In this document: positions 1 through 8,140 of the stretch, piece after piece | Numbering within the stretch: position 1 is the first letter of the stretch | Layout of the letters: each line of letters starts with the position of its first letter | Assembly (NCBI RefSeq): GCF_022699665.1 | Contig: NZ_JALDNB010000008.1 | Location: 1-64,000, forward strand | Direction of reading: 5' to 3' | From: Chryseobacterium aahli | GTDB lineage: Bacteria; Bacteroidota; Bacteroidia; Flavobacteriales; Weeksellaceae | DNA: 64,000 bases | Notes under the pieces: model-generated | Told to the model about the DNA's origin: nothing | The model's database searches: none | What the model saw: the letters and a program-made list of their open reading frames with translations, nothing else | Position numbers and translations under genes: made by a program

Positions 1-15
1 GGTCGCAAAGCGACC
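1..15. repeat. Perfect short hairpin at window edge
   Basis: GGTCGC AAA GCGACC is a perfect 6-bp stem with a 3-nt loop, 30 bp beyond the stop of the DUF4407 gene. No T-tract follows in the visible sequence. It could be part of a terminator or a small intergenic palindrome cut by the window edge. Confidence 0.4.
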
Positions 16-45
16 GCCGATTCTTGTTATGATACTATTTTTACT

Positions 46-1116
46 TTAATGTTTAAGATTGTCTTTAAAATCATCAATCCGAAAATCCGTCAGAGCATTT
101 CCTTTTTCTATCTTTTCTTTAGAATATAACCTGAAATCATTTTCAGTTTTTTCTAATAGATAATCATAAGGTCCGACTTGGGAAATCAACTTCACCAAAA
201 CCGGAGAAATTTCCAGACAAATGAAAAGTCCCATGATGAATGCTGCGGCAGTTGCTATAATGGCTGAGTTTTTTCCTAATTCATCCAAAGCCTGAAGTCT
301 CGCAGCAAAACCATTGAACTTATCTTCAATAGTTTCAGTGGATTTTCTTTCGGTTTCCAGGTTGGTGTAAACTTTTGAAATTTCTTTGTCTAAATATTCT
401 AATCTTGGAGCAGCCTGCTTTTGGTAATTTTCAAGATCAATTCTGCGTTGCTCTTTTAATTCTTGTTTGCGTTTTGCATTCGGCCCGTAACCTTCTTTAC
501 CGCTTGTTAATCCGGATTGTTTTCCCAAAATTTCTTTTTCCAATTCAACGGCTGCAGAATCATAAGACTTTTGGTATTGAGCAATTTTATCAGAGATTTG
601 TTTTTTCTCGGTATCAAAAGGCCCACTTTGCTGAAGTATTCTTCCGCTCATTTCGCCTTGTAATTGTTTTTTATTTCTTTGAATAATGGTATTTAATTGT
701 TTGTTGACTTCCTTTTCAAAAATTTTAAGCTCTAAAGGTTTGGAAATAATAATTCCTAAAAATGTTGCTAAAATCAATCTCGGAATCGACATCAAAATCT
801 GATTCCACCATGTTCCAGTTTTTTTTATGGATGAAACAATGTAACGATCTAAGTTAAAAATCATCAATCCCCACAAAATCCCAAATCCCACGGAAATTAA
901 TAGATCATCAAATACGGTATACATTGCGTAACCAGCAGAAAGTGTTGCAAAAATCGCTGTAAAAAATACAATACCACCAATTCCGGAAAATTTATTCCAT
1001 TCGCTTGGTGTTTTTCTGAGGATATGAATATTTCCTCCTGAGCAGACCATCAAAAATTTCTGAAACCAATTAATTTGATGACTCGTCTGATTTATAGTTT
1101 GTTGAGTGTTTTTCAT
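46..1116 (-). CDS. DUF4407 domain membrane protein
   Basis: Integral membrane protein matching the DUF4407 family of Bacteroidota; its function is not established. Hydrophobic segments lie near residues 45-67 (GGIVFFTAIFATLSAG), 75-97 and 110-130. A long charged coiled-coil-like region, rich in Lys, Glu and Gln, follows at about 135-275. A last membrane segment (AIIATAAAFIMGLFICLE) precedes a short charged tail. The topology is therefore three helices, a large soluble coil and one helix. I chose the ATG of MKNTQQ as start: the alternative ATG 18 bp upstream would lie almost on the -7 box at 1132-1139. It is monocistronic in view and divergent from the M43 protease. Confidence 0.8.
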   Translation of the reverse strand: MKNTQQTINQTSHQINWFQKFLMVCSGGNIHILRKTPSEWNKFSGIGGIVFFTAIFATLSAGYAMYTVFDDLLISVGFGILWGLMIFNLDRYIVSSIKKTGTWWNQILMSIPRLILATFLGIIISKPLELKIFEKEVNKQLNTIIQRNKKQLQGEMSGRILQQSGPFDTEKKQISDKIAQYQKSYDSAAVELEKEILGKQSGLTSGKEGYGPNAKRKQELKEQRRIDLENYQKQAAPRLEYLDKEISKVYTNLETERKSTETIEDKFNGFAARLQALDELGKNSAIIATAAAFIMGLFICLEISPVLVKLISQVGPYDYLLEKTENDFRLYSKEKIEKGNALTDFRIDDFKDNLKH

Positions 1117-1131
1117 TATTGAAAATTTATA

Positions 1132-1139
1132 CAAAATTA
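1132..1139 (-). promoter_or_regulatory. -7 promoter element of DUF4407 gene
   Basis: TAATTTTG on the minus strand matches the Bacteroidota -7 consensus TAnnTTTG, 15 bp before the chosen ATG. A TTG lies 16 bp further upstream as a possible -33 element. Confidence 0.5.
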
Positions 1140-1306
1140 GTATTAAAAATCATACCAATGTTACAAACAGTAATATGTTTTACCAAGTATCTATCTTTTG
1201 GTGTTTAAATAATTGATTATCATTTATTTAGATGTTGTAATCTGCTTGATATTAATTTATTGTAAATTAAAAAGTTTTATTAACTGAAGAATTGCTAAAA
1301 AAATAG

Positions 1307-1314
1307 TAGGTTTG
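1307..1314 (+). promoter_or_regulatory. -7 promoter element of M43 protease gene
   Basis: TAGGTTTG matches TAnnTTTG, 29 bp before the ATG. No convincing -33 element is visible at the usual distance. Confidence 0.5.
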
Positions 1315-1343
1315 CAGTCGAATATTTAAAAATTTAAGTAAAA

Positions 1344-3227
1344 ATGAAAAGAATCAGTACTATTTTGTTGGTTATGTTTTTTATTAATTCATTTTCGCAG
1401 GACATACATAAAGAATGTGGCTTTGATAAAATCATGCAAAAATTGGATGACAGACATCCGGGTCAAAAAAAATTGAGAGAAGAAGGTGAGCAGAAGATCA
1501 GCAGTATCAATCAACAGGCTTTTCTAAATAAAGTCGGGGCAACTTCTTCGTGGAATGCATTGTATACCGGACAGCTTTATGAGATCCCTGTTGTTGTACA
1601 TGTAATCGAATCACAGGATGCAGCAAATGCTAATTTAGCAGTAACTGACCAAGAAATTATCAATTGGATTGGAAGAGCAAACAGTATGTATGCCACAACT
1701 TATGGTAACGGCTTTTATCCTGAAGGGGCTGGCCCTGCCGGTGGAAATGTAATGCCATTTAAACTTGTTTTGGCAAAAAGATCGCCAACATGTATGCCTA
1801 CAACTGGTATTATACGCTATAACGGAAGTACTCTTCCTGATTATGATCAAAATGGAGTTACAGATTCCGGAGCCACAGATTCTCAAATTAAAAACCAACT
1901 TGCACCACATTGGCCTGAAAATTCATACTTTAATATTTATGTAGTCATTGGTTTTGACGGAGAGCAGCAGTTATCTTATGGACTAATGGGTTATGCTGCA
2001 TTTCCAACTTCATATGATTACGATTATGAAAGTTTTATGAAAGTAGCAACGATTAAGAATCAAAATGATACAACACTTACTCACGAGCTGGGTCATGCTT
2101 TTGGGCTTTATCATACTTTTCAAGGAATTTCGGCAAGCAGTCAAACAAGCTGTCCAGTAAATAACAACTGCTCAACAGAAGGTGACCGGGTTTGTGATAC
2201 TTCACCATCTAGAAGTATGTATGGAGTTGCAATTCCCAACAATAATGCTATAGATCCATGTACAGCTCAAAATTACGACGGTACGCAGTATAATGTAATG
2301 AACTACACAAATTCTAACCGTAAATTTACAGAAGGGCAGAGAAACAGAGCTGTTCTGCTGATGATGGAATATAGAAAAAATCTGCTCAATTCACTTGCCG
2401 GTACCGATCCTGCAACAGTTGTCACTACTCCCGTTTCTGTAGTGAACGCACAATGTAGTCCTTCCGGAATAGTAAATCCAACTAATAGTGCTGTGGGGCC
2501 GACACGAGTAATTTTCGGAACTATCAACAGTATAAGTAACGGATATGATTCTGACGAAGCGGCTCCTGTTTATTACGCAAATTATGCTACGGCAAGCTGC
2601 ATAAGACCTGCTTATTTTACAGACATTGCTTCAAATACTGCAACACAGTTGAAGGTAACTTACGCTTATGCATTTAACCATGCTGAAAAATTTAGAACGA
2701 AAGTTTGGATTGATTATAATAACAATGGGATTTTTGAAAACTCAGAACTGGTAGTTAATAACTTATCAGCCAATTTAACCACTTCAGGACTTACCATAAC
2801 CAATAACATCACACCTCCCGCAAGTGCTGTAAAGAATGTATACTTAAGAATGAGAATAGTGGTAGATGCTGCTACATTCAATGGAGTAACTTTCCCTGAC
2901 TTTGATGCATGTTCGCAATTGCAATATGGCCAAATGGAGGACTACGCAGTTAGGATTTTGGAAACATTAAGTACTTCTGATATTAAAAAAGATAATACTG
3001 AAACTAAAATTGTTTATACCAAAGCCACTAACAAGCTTCAGATTTTTGGAGCCAGCAAACTAGTATTTGGTGACTATCAAATCTATGATATGAGTGGAAA
3101 ACTGATTCAGAAAGGAAATTCAAAAACAAATGAAATCCAGATCAATCAAGAATTAGTAAAAGGTACATATATTGTCAATTATTCAGATGGCGACAAACAA
3201 GGATCGAAAAAATTCCTTAACAATTAA
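1344..3227 (+). CDS. Secreted M43-family zinc metalloprotease with GEVED and T9SS type A domains
   Basis: A 627-residue exported protease. An N-terminal signal peptide (ISTILLVMFFINSFSQ) is followed by a pappalysin/cytophagalysin-type M43 catalytic domain. The zinc site HELGHAFGLYH starts at residue 247, with a downstream Met-turn (NVMNYT). A GEVED-type domain (KVWIDYNNNGIFENSEL) sits near 450-550. The last ~75 residues (YQIYDMSGKLIQ ... GTYIVNYSDG) are a type A T9SS sorting domain, so the protein should cross the outer membrane through PorU/PorV-type machinery and be released or surface-anchored. Expected role is degradation of extracellular protein; the substrate is unknown. It is a single-gene unit with its own promoter box and a strong terminator. 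Confidence 0.92.
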   Translation: MKRISTILLVMFFINSFSQDIHKECGFDKIMQKLDDRHPGQKKLREEGEQKISSINQQAFLNKVGATSSWNALYTGQLYEIPVVVHVIESQDAANANLAVTDQEIINWIGRANSMYATTYGNGFYPEGAGPAGGNVMPFKLVLAKRSPTCMPTTGIIRYNGSTLPDYDQNGVTDSGATDSQIKNQLAPHWPENSYFNIYVVIGFDGEQQLSYGLMGYAAFPTSYDYDYESFMKVATIKNQNDTTLTHELGHAFGLYHTFQGISASSQTSCPVNNNCSTEGDRVCDTSPSRSMYGVAIPNNNAIDPCTAQNYDGTQYNVMNYTNSNRKFTEGQRNRAVLLMMEYRKNLLNSLAGTDPATVVTTPVSVVNAQCSPSGIVNPTNSAVGPTRVIFGTINSISNGYDSDEAAPVYYANYATASCIRPAYFTDIASNTATQLKVTYAYAFNHAEKFRTKVWIDYNNNGIFENSELVVNNLSANLTTSGLTITNNITPPASAVKNVYLRMRIVVDAATFNGVTFPDFDACSQLQYGQMEDYAVRILETLSTSDIKKDNTETKIVYTKATNKLQIFGASKLVFGDYQIYDMSGKLIQKGNSKTNEIQINQELVKGTYIVNYSDGDKQGSKKFLNN

Positions 3228-3235
3228 CAACTAAG

Positions 3236-3261
3236 AAGCCCTTTTTGTAAGGGCTTTTTTT
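3236..3261 (+). terminator. Rho-independent terminator of M43 gene
   Basis: AAGCCCTT / AAGGGCTT stem followed by seven T residues, 9 bp after the stop codon. Confidence 0.85.
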
Positions 3262-3310
3262 ATACTTAAATTAAAGCAGAGATAGAAAATATATCTACGA
3301 AAAAAATAGA

Positions 3311-3868
3311 TCACTTCAATCGATCAGGATTCTGTTTTAAAAAACTTTCCCAGCCCGTGTAAGATTTCGTATCAGCAATCGTTCCGGAATTAAAATGATG
3401 ACAGACGGCAACAGCCAAACCATCGGTAGCATCAAGATATTTTGTAGGAAATTCTTTCAGGTTTAAAAGGTTTTTCAGCATTCCTGCGACTTGTTCTTTA
3501 CTGGCGTTTCCGTTTCCGGTGATGGCCATTTTTATTTTTTTTGGAGAATATTCTGTAATAGGAATGTTTCTATGAAGACTTGCGGCCATTGCAACACCTT
3601 GCGCGCGTCCCAATTTCAGCATTGACTGTACGTTTTTACCAAAAAATGGAGCTTCTAATGCGACTTCATCAGGATGAAATTCGTCAATCAATGCCAACGT
3701 TTTATCGAAAATATATTTAAGCTTGGTTTCATGATTGGGATATTTTTTTAAAATCAGTTCATGAATAGAAATCATTTCCATCTTCCCTTTTTTTATCGAA
3801 ATAAGTCCAAAACCCATAATGGCAGTCCCTGGGTCGATACCTAAAATTATTTTCTCTGTTGAAATCAT
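3311..3868 (-). CDS. ruvC: Crossover junction endodeoxyribonuclease RuvC
   Basis: Holliday-junction resolvase that cuts four-way DNA junctions with RuvAB during recombination and repair. All four acidic catalytic positions of the family are visible: D12 in GIDPGT, E72 in VALEAPFFGKN, and D146 and D149 in LDATDGLAV. The length of 185 residues is usual for the family. It stands alone between two secreted protease genes; ruvA and ruvB are not in the window. Start is the ATG of MISTEKI, which leaves only a short N-terminal lead before the first beta strand. Confidence 0.95.
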   Translation of the reverse strand: MISTEKIILGIDPGTAIMGFGLISIKKGKMEMISIHELILKKYPNHETKLKYIFDKTLALIDEFHPDEVALEAPFFGKNVQSMLKLGRAQGVAMAASLHRNIPITEYSPKKIKMAITGNGNASKEQVAGMLKNLLNLKEFPTKYLDATDGLAVAVCHHFNSGTIADTKSYTGWESFLKQNPDRLK

Positions 3869-3953
3869 CGCACCAAAGATAAGGCATTCTTAAATTTATT
3901 TAAAAATTTACTCAACTTAAAGTTTCTTTTTATAATTTAGTAAAAAAACTATC

Positions 3954-4433
3954 ATGAAAATAGTAAATAATTTATTGGCAATCAGTATGTTGTTGTGTTG
4001 TGGGGTAGGCACTCTCAAAAGCCAGTCAAAACATACTCAAAACACCAGCCAGCAAAATGAAAACCAGATTGCATATCTTTTTTTTAAGATTAATAAAGAC
4101 ACCAAGGGCGTAGAAAAAATTTCTTTGTATGACAAGAAAATTGTAAAAGGAAAATTAAAATCAATACCAGCTTTTGGTGATAGAGAGGCTTTGCAGAATG
4201 ATTTTGTAATTACTTTATCTGATGCACAAGGGAACGAAGTTATCAAACAGTCTGTAGAAGATCCGTTAAATCCTGAATTTGAAAGTTACGGGGATACGAT
4301 AGAAAGACACAAAATGTCGTTGCAGGAAAGTGAATTCAGTTTTAGATTTCCTTATTCTGATGAAATTAAATCTGTCAAAATTGAAAGAATTAATAATTCT
4401 AAAAAACAAGTACTCTTTACCCAAAACTTTTAA
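3954..4433 (+). CDS. Small exported protein of unknown function, upstream of M64 protease
   Basis: A 159-residue protein I do not recognise. It begins with a signal peptide (NLLAISMLLCCGVGTLKSQS); the Cys pair lies inside the hydrophobic core and is not a good lipobox. A Gln/Asn/Ser-rich stretch follows, then a domain alternating hydrophobic and charged residues, probably mostly beta. Its stop is only 2 bp before the ATG of the M64 metallopeptidase, so the two genes are almost certainly co-transcribed and may be translationally coupled. Inference: a periplasmic or secreted partner of that peptidase. A chaperone or inhibitor role is possible but not shown. Confidence 0.7.
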   Translation: MKIVNNLLAISMLLCCGVGTLKSQSKHTQNTSQQNENQIAYLFFKINKDTKGVEKISLYDKKIVKGKLKSIPAFGDREALQNDFVITLSDAQGNEVIKQSVEDPLNPEFESYGDTIERHKMSLQESEFSFRFPYSDEIKSVKIERINNSKKQVLFTQNF

Positions 4434-4435
4434 TC

Positions 4436-5797
4436 ATGAAAAAATATATATTCTTCCTGTTGATGGGTAGCTCCTTTTGCTTATCTCAGACATTTACTAC
4501 TTCACCGTTACTTCAAAATGGCACCAATGACAAACGCATCAATATCGCAGTATTAGGAGATGGTTTTACTGCGACGCAGCAGACTGCTTTTGTCGGTTCT
4601 GCTCAGGCAACGATTAATTATTTATTCACGAAAAGTCCTTACACAGAATACAAAAATTATTTTAATGCTTATGCAATTAATGTAATTTCTGCAGAATCTG
4701 GTGTAAAACATCCGGGAACAGCTACTGATGTCACCGAGCCTATTTTTCCGGTTTCTAATCCGAATAATTATTTCAGTTCTACTTTTGATAACGGAGTACA
4801 CAGATGTTATTATGGAAATGCTACAAAAGTTACACAGACTTTAGCTGCCAATCTTCCGGATTTTGATATAGCTTATATTTTAGGAAATACTACAGAATAT
4901 GGCGGTTGTGGAGGAACTTATGCTTTTGCTTCGCTCAATGCTTCTGCAAACGAAATTGTGGTGCACGAGTTAGGTCATTCATTTGGTAAATTAGCCGACG
5001 AGTATTGGTTCTCTGGCTCTGGTGAGGCAGCGAATAAAACTCAAACTTCCAGTCCAACAATAATCAAATGGAAAAATTGGATAGGTATTAATAATGTTGG
5101 AGTTTATTCACATGCAGAAAGCCCGAATTGGTACAGACCGCATCAAAGTTGCGAAATGAGGTATCTCAATCAGCAATTCTGCTCGGTTTGTAAAGAGGGA
5201 ATTGTTGAGAAAATTCACGGATTGGTATCTCCTGTTGATTCTTACACTCCTGCAAACAGTAGTTCTGTAGATGCTAATGCTAATGTCACTTTCACCGTCA
5301 ACGAAATTCTTCCGATACCGAATACTTTGGTCAACAAATGGACGTTAAACGGAACTGTACTTGCCTCGACAGCAAATACACTGACGGTCACTCCATCGCA
5401 GCTTAATAACGGAAATAATACATTGCTTTTTTCCGTAACAGATAATACAGCGTTAGTGAAAACAGATAATCACAGTACATTGCATTTTACGAATGTTTCG
5501 TGGACTTTAAATAAGAGTACTTTAGGAACATCAGAAATTAAAGCGGAAGAGCGAAGATTCAGCATTTATCCTAATCCTGCAAATGATGAATTTTTCATTA
5601 AAGGAAAATCAAATTTCTCGAAAGATGTAAACATCCATCTTTTTGATGCATCAGGAAAGTTAGTTCCTGTAAAATTTGAATTGAAAGATGCCGCAACTGT
5701 TTATGTTGATATCAAAAATGTTCCTGCGGGCGTCTATACGGTGACGGCTACTGAGAATAAAAATATGATCATTTCTCAGAAGATGATCAAAGAATAA
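4436..5797 (+). CDS. Secreted M64-family metallopeptidase with T9SS type A domain
   Basis: A 453-residue exported zinc peptidase of family M64, the clan that includes IgA-cleaving peptidases. A signal peptide (YIFFLLMGSSFCLSQ) leads into a catalytic domain with the zinc motif HELGHSFGKLADEYW starting at residue 177 and a Cys-containing segment (SCEMRYLNQQFCSVC) typical of the family. A beta-sandwich linker (about 275-365) and a type A sorting domain (YPNPANDEFFIKG ... VPAGVYTVTATE) complete it. IgA cleavage should not be assumed for an environmental relative. It is the second gene of a two-gene unit and ends at a good terminator. Confidence 0.9.
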   Translation: MKKYIFFLLMGSSFCLSQTFTTSPLLQNGTNDKRINIAVLGDGFTATQQTAFVGSAQATINYLFTKSPYTEYKNYFNAYAINVISAESGVKHPGTATDVTEPIFPVSNPNNYFSSTFDNGVHRCYYGNATKVTQTLAANLPDFDIAYILGNTTEYGGCGGTYAFASLNASANEIVVHELGHSFGKLADEYWFSGSGEAANKTQTSSPTIIKWKNWIGINNVGVYSHAESPNWYRPHQSCEMRYLNQQFCSVCKEGIVEKIHGLVSPVDSYTPANSSSVDANANVTFTVNEILPIPNTLVNKWTLNGTVLASTANTLTVTPSQLNNGNNTLLFSVTDNTALVKTDNHSTLHFTNVSWTLNKSTLGTSEIKAEERRFSIYPNPANDEFFIKGKSNFSKDVNIHLFDASGKLVPVKFELKDAATVYVDIKNVPAGVYTVTATENKNMIISQKMIKE

Positions 5798-5820
5798 ATT
5801 ATCACACATTTTTTAATTTA

Positions 5821-5845
5821 ACCGACTTTTTCAGGTCGGTTTTTT
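5821..5845 (+). terminator. Terminator of M64 operon, overlapping convergent gene end
   Basis: ACCGAC / GTCGGT stem with a T-run on the plus strand. The hairpin contains the stop and last codons of the convergent 2H phosphoesterase gene, so coding sequence and terminator are shared. Confidence 0.8.
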
Positions 5846-6370
5846 AATGCCTTCAAGTTTCTTATCTGCAATCGGAACCCATTTTCCATCATGACGAAGA
5901 AGATAAATTTTGTCAACGATGAATTTAGTTTTAAATTCTTTTTCTTTATAAATTTCCCAAGCCTTAAGATAGTTTTCGAATGTTAAATCACGAAATCCTA
6001 CCGTTACATGAGGATGGAATGAATGGTTTTTAAAACTAAATCTTTCTTTTACGTTTAAATGTAAATCGTTCAAATCATCATTTTCTTCAGGTTGTACATA
6101 TAAAACCGGATTTTTAGGATTCGGAAAACTTCCAAAACCATTCAGTGTAATTTCGAAAGGGGAAACATTGGTGTCAATCTTTTGAAAAGCTTCGTGGATA
6201 TCATTCTCCAAAGCTAATTCTCTCTCAAAAGGTGGAAATAATGTAATGTGTGCATCATTTTTCAACGCTTTAGAATTACTAAAATTTAAAGCTAAATCTT
6301 CCTTGAAAACCCTCACCTCATCAATGATTTCCTGTGGTGGATAGATGGCTATGAAATACATTTTCTTCAT
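5831..6370 (-). CDS. 2H phosphoesterase (2'-5' RNA ligase/LigT-like)
   Basis: A small cytoplasmic protein of the 2H superfamily, named for two H-x-T/S-x motifs. Both are present: HITL at residues 41-44 and HVTV at 121-124, about 80 residues apart as expected. Members hydrolyse 2',3'-cyclic nucleotide ends of RNA or other cyclic phosphodiesters. The exact substrate cannot be told from sequence, and ligase activity is not implied. It converges on the M64 gene and its last codons lie within that gene's terminator. Start is MKKMYF; an ATG three codons later is equally possible. Confidence 0.82.
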   Translation of the reverse strand: MKKMYFIAIYPPQEIIDEVRVFKEDLALNFSNSKALKNDAHITLFPPFERELALENDIHEAFQKIDTNVSPFEITLNGFGSFPNPKNPVLYVQPEENDDLNDLHLNVKERFSFKNHSFHPHVTVGFRDLTFENYLKAWEIYKEKEFKTKFIVDKIYLLRHDGKWVPIADKKLEGIKKPT

Positions 6371-6410
6371 ACCGTAAAAATAAACTTTTTAAAAATTAGA
6401 TTTAAAGACT

Positions 6411-6450
6411 TTATACATAAGAAAATTATACATAGATTTGTTATGTATAA
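6411..6450 (+). promoter_or_regulatory. Palindromic PadR operator overlapping the promoter
   Basis: TTATACATAA at 6411-6420 and its exact reverse complement TTATGTATAA at 6441-6450 flank a third copy, TTATACATAG, at 6426-6435. The -7 box TAGATTTG (6433-6440) lies between the inner arms. PadR-family repressors commonly bind ATAC/GTAT-type palindromes at their own promoter. Autorepression is therefore the natural inference. Confidence 0.7.
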
Positions 6451-6459
6451 AATTGAGAA

Positions 6460-6783
6460 TTGAAAAAAAACAGTCTTTACAAAGGAACTTTACAAAATAT
6501 CATTTTGAAATTACTTTCAAAAGAGATTAAAATGTATGGTTACCAAATGACTCAGCGGGCAAAAGAGCTTACAGCGGGCGAGTTGGAGATGACCGAAGGC
6601 GCTCTGTACCCTTTGCTGCACAAGTTGGAAGGCGACGGCCTCATTACTTCCGAAATTCAGAAAATTAATGGCAGGGATCGTAAATATTATCTTTTAACTG
6701 AAAAAGGAAAAAAGCAGCAAGCCGCTCAGGAAGCCGAAATGAAAACTTACTTGTTTAATCTAAATACCATTTTCAATATATGA
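6460..6783 (+). CDS. PadR-family transcriptional regulator
   Basis: A 107-residue winged-helix repressor of the PadR family. The N-terminal helix (KGTLQNIILKLLSKEIKMYGYQM), recognition region (EMTEGALYPLLHKLEGDGLI) and wing (INGRDRKYYLLTEKGKKQ) are all recognisable. Translation appears to start at TTG (6460): this retains the conserved first helix, whereas the first in-frame ATG is 25 codons in and would delete it. The promoter has a perfect TAGATTTG box embedded in an inverted repeat that is probably its own operator. The stop overlaps the next ATG (ATGA, 4 bp), indicating translational coupling to two membrane proteins it probably controls. The ligand is unknown. Confidence 0.9.
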   Translation: MKKNSLYKGTLQNIILKLLSKEIKMYGYQMTQRAKELTAGELEMTEGALYPLLHKLEGDGLITSEIQKINGRDRKYYLLTEKGKKQQAAQEAEMKTYLFNLNTIFNI

Positions 6784-7391
6784 TGACTGACTTTCAGGAG
6801 CGTGAGATAAAAGATTTTCTGCGCAGAAAAAAATTAAGTGCTGTTATTTTAAATGAAATTTATGATCATTTTGTCGTTCAGATTTCAGAATTAATGAAAG
6901 AAAATGTAAGTTTTCAGGAAGCATTTCTTAAAACTAAAATCGGCTGGCAATATGAATTGGAAATGGTGAAGGCAGATGTTTTGTCATTCAAAAAAATTGC
7001 AAGAATTGAGAAATCAGTTTTGAAATCGAGATTTAGAAATATTATTCTTTCATCAATCTCCCTTTCTATGATTGGGTTGGTCGCATTTTTATTTTTGAAT
7101 GATTATTTCTACATAGTGCAAGCCAGTCTAGCTGTTATTTGTATTTCTATGCTTGTATACAATTTTGCATTCAAAAAAATGAAATTCAGAGAATACATAG
7201 AATTAAGTTTTCATCCTTTGATTTTGAAAAACCTTGTAGTAGGATGTATTCTATTTCTAGGAGTGGGCTATTTTACTCAAAGTGCACATTTTTGGGATTT
7301 TGAGGTCATCAAAGTTTTTAGCATTTATACTGCATTGGTACAAATTCAATTATTGTATTTCAGAAGTAAAAAAGTGAATGTTTTAATTTAA
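6780..7391 (+). CDS. PadR-linked membrane protein with N-terminal helical domain, copy 1
   Basis: A 203-residue protein with a soluble N-terminal helical domain (about 1-65) followed by roughly four membrane segments (FRNIILSSISLSMIGLVAFLF, YIVQASLAVICISMLVYNFAF, LVVGCILFLGVGYF, VFSIYTALVQIQLLYF). The N-terminal domain is clearly paralogous to that of the next gene: both have xREIKDFL/KQIDDYL, a xxDH motif, the phrase SFQEAFLKTKIGW / SFEKAFFKTKIAW and a downstream EL/EF. PadR genes in other phyla often sit beside membrane proteins with a small helical HAAS domain; I infer an analogous arrangement but cannot show homology. Function unknown. Confidence 0.72.
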   Translation: MMTDFQEREIKDFLRRKKLSAVILNEIYDHFVVQISELMKENVSFQEAFLKTKIGWQYELEMVKADVLSFKKIARIEKSVLKSRFRNIILSSISLSMIGLVAFLFLNDYFYIVQASLAVICISMLVYNFAFKKMKFREYIELSFHPLILKNLVVGCILFLGVGYFTQSAHFWDFEVIKVFSIYTALVQIQLLYFRSKKVNVLI

Positions 7392-7403
7392 GTATTTTTT
7401 AGA

Positions 7404-8123
7404 ATGATAACCTCAGCAGAAGAAAAACAAATAGACGATTATCTGATTCTGAACAAACTTCCATTGGATATTTTGCTGGAAGTTCGTGACCACATGATTT
7501 CGCAGATTTTGGATACTCAGGTTCATGAAAATCTGAGTTTTGAAAAGGCGTTTTTTAAAACTAAAATTGCTTGGGAAGACGAATTTAAAATGACAAGATA
7601 TTTTATGTTTTCTTCTCAGGAAATTCCTGCAATTTTCAAAAAAATTGTAAAGGCGAATTATCGAAGAATCTTTAGAAAAGCAGTTTCCGTTGCTGCGATT
7701 TCTTTTGCTTTGAATTTGTTGCTGATTTACATTTCTCCAGACGAAGAAACTTTCAGGTTGTTTTATAAAATTCAGAATGCTCTTTTTATAATGGTTCCTA
7801 TTTTTTTAATCGTAACCAATTACAAAATCTGGAAATACATAAAACATGATTTTAAATATCGAGGCCAGATAAGTTACTCAATGTATCAGCAGAATCTGGG
7901 CTTGATGATTGTTAGCATTTCAACTATGGCTCAAAGTTTAACGAATAGTGGTAAAGCATATACTTATTTATTTCTAAAAGAAGGAAATAGTAGTTTTGCT
8001 CCTTTTCTCATTATGTTGATTGTTCCTATTTTATTGCAGACTTTAGTAGTTTTTTCAATTATCAATTTTCTTGAACACAAAAAAGCATTATTGAAAATTC
8101 AGAATTTTATCAAAACTCGGTAA
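7404..8123 (+). CDS. PadR-linked membrane protein with N-terminal helical domain, copy 2
   Basis: A 239-residue paralogue of the preceding gene: the same N-terminal helical domain (DDYLILNKLPLDILLEVRDH ... FKTKIAWEDEF) and about four membrane segments (AVSVAAISFALNLLLIYI, ALFIMVPIFLIVTNYKIW, LGLMIVSISTMAQ, FLIMLIVPILLQTLVVFSII). It starts 12 bp after copy 1 and completes the padR operon. The membrane parts have diverged more than the soluble part, as expected if the soluble domain contacts a shared partner. Function unknown. No terminator is obvious; the convergent serine hydrolase gene ends 17 bp away. Confidence 0.72.
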   Translation: MITSAEEKQIDDYLILNKLPLDILLEVRDHMISQILDTQVHENLSFEKAFFKTKIAWEDEFKMTRYFMFSSQEIPAIFKKIVKANYRRIFRKAVSVAAISFALNLLLIYISPDEETFRLFYKIQNALFIMVPIFLIVTNYKIWKYIKHDFKYRGQISYSMYQQNLGLMIVSISTMAQSLTNSGKAYTYLFLKEGNSSFAPFLIMLIVPILLQTLVVFSIINFLEHKKALLKIQNFIKTR

Positions 8124-8140
8124 GCTAGTGATGAATGTGA

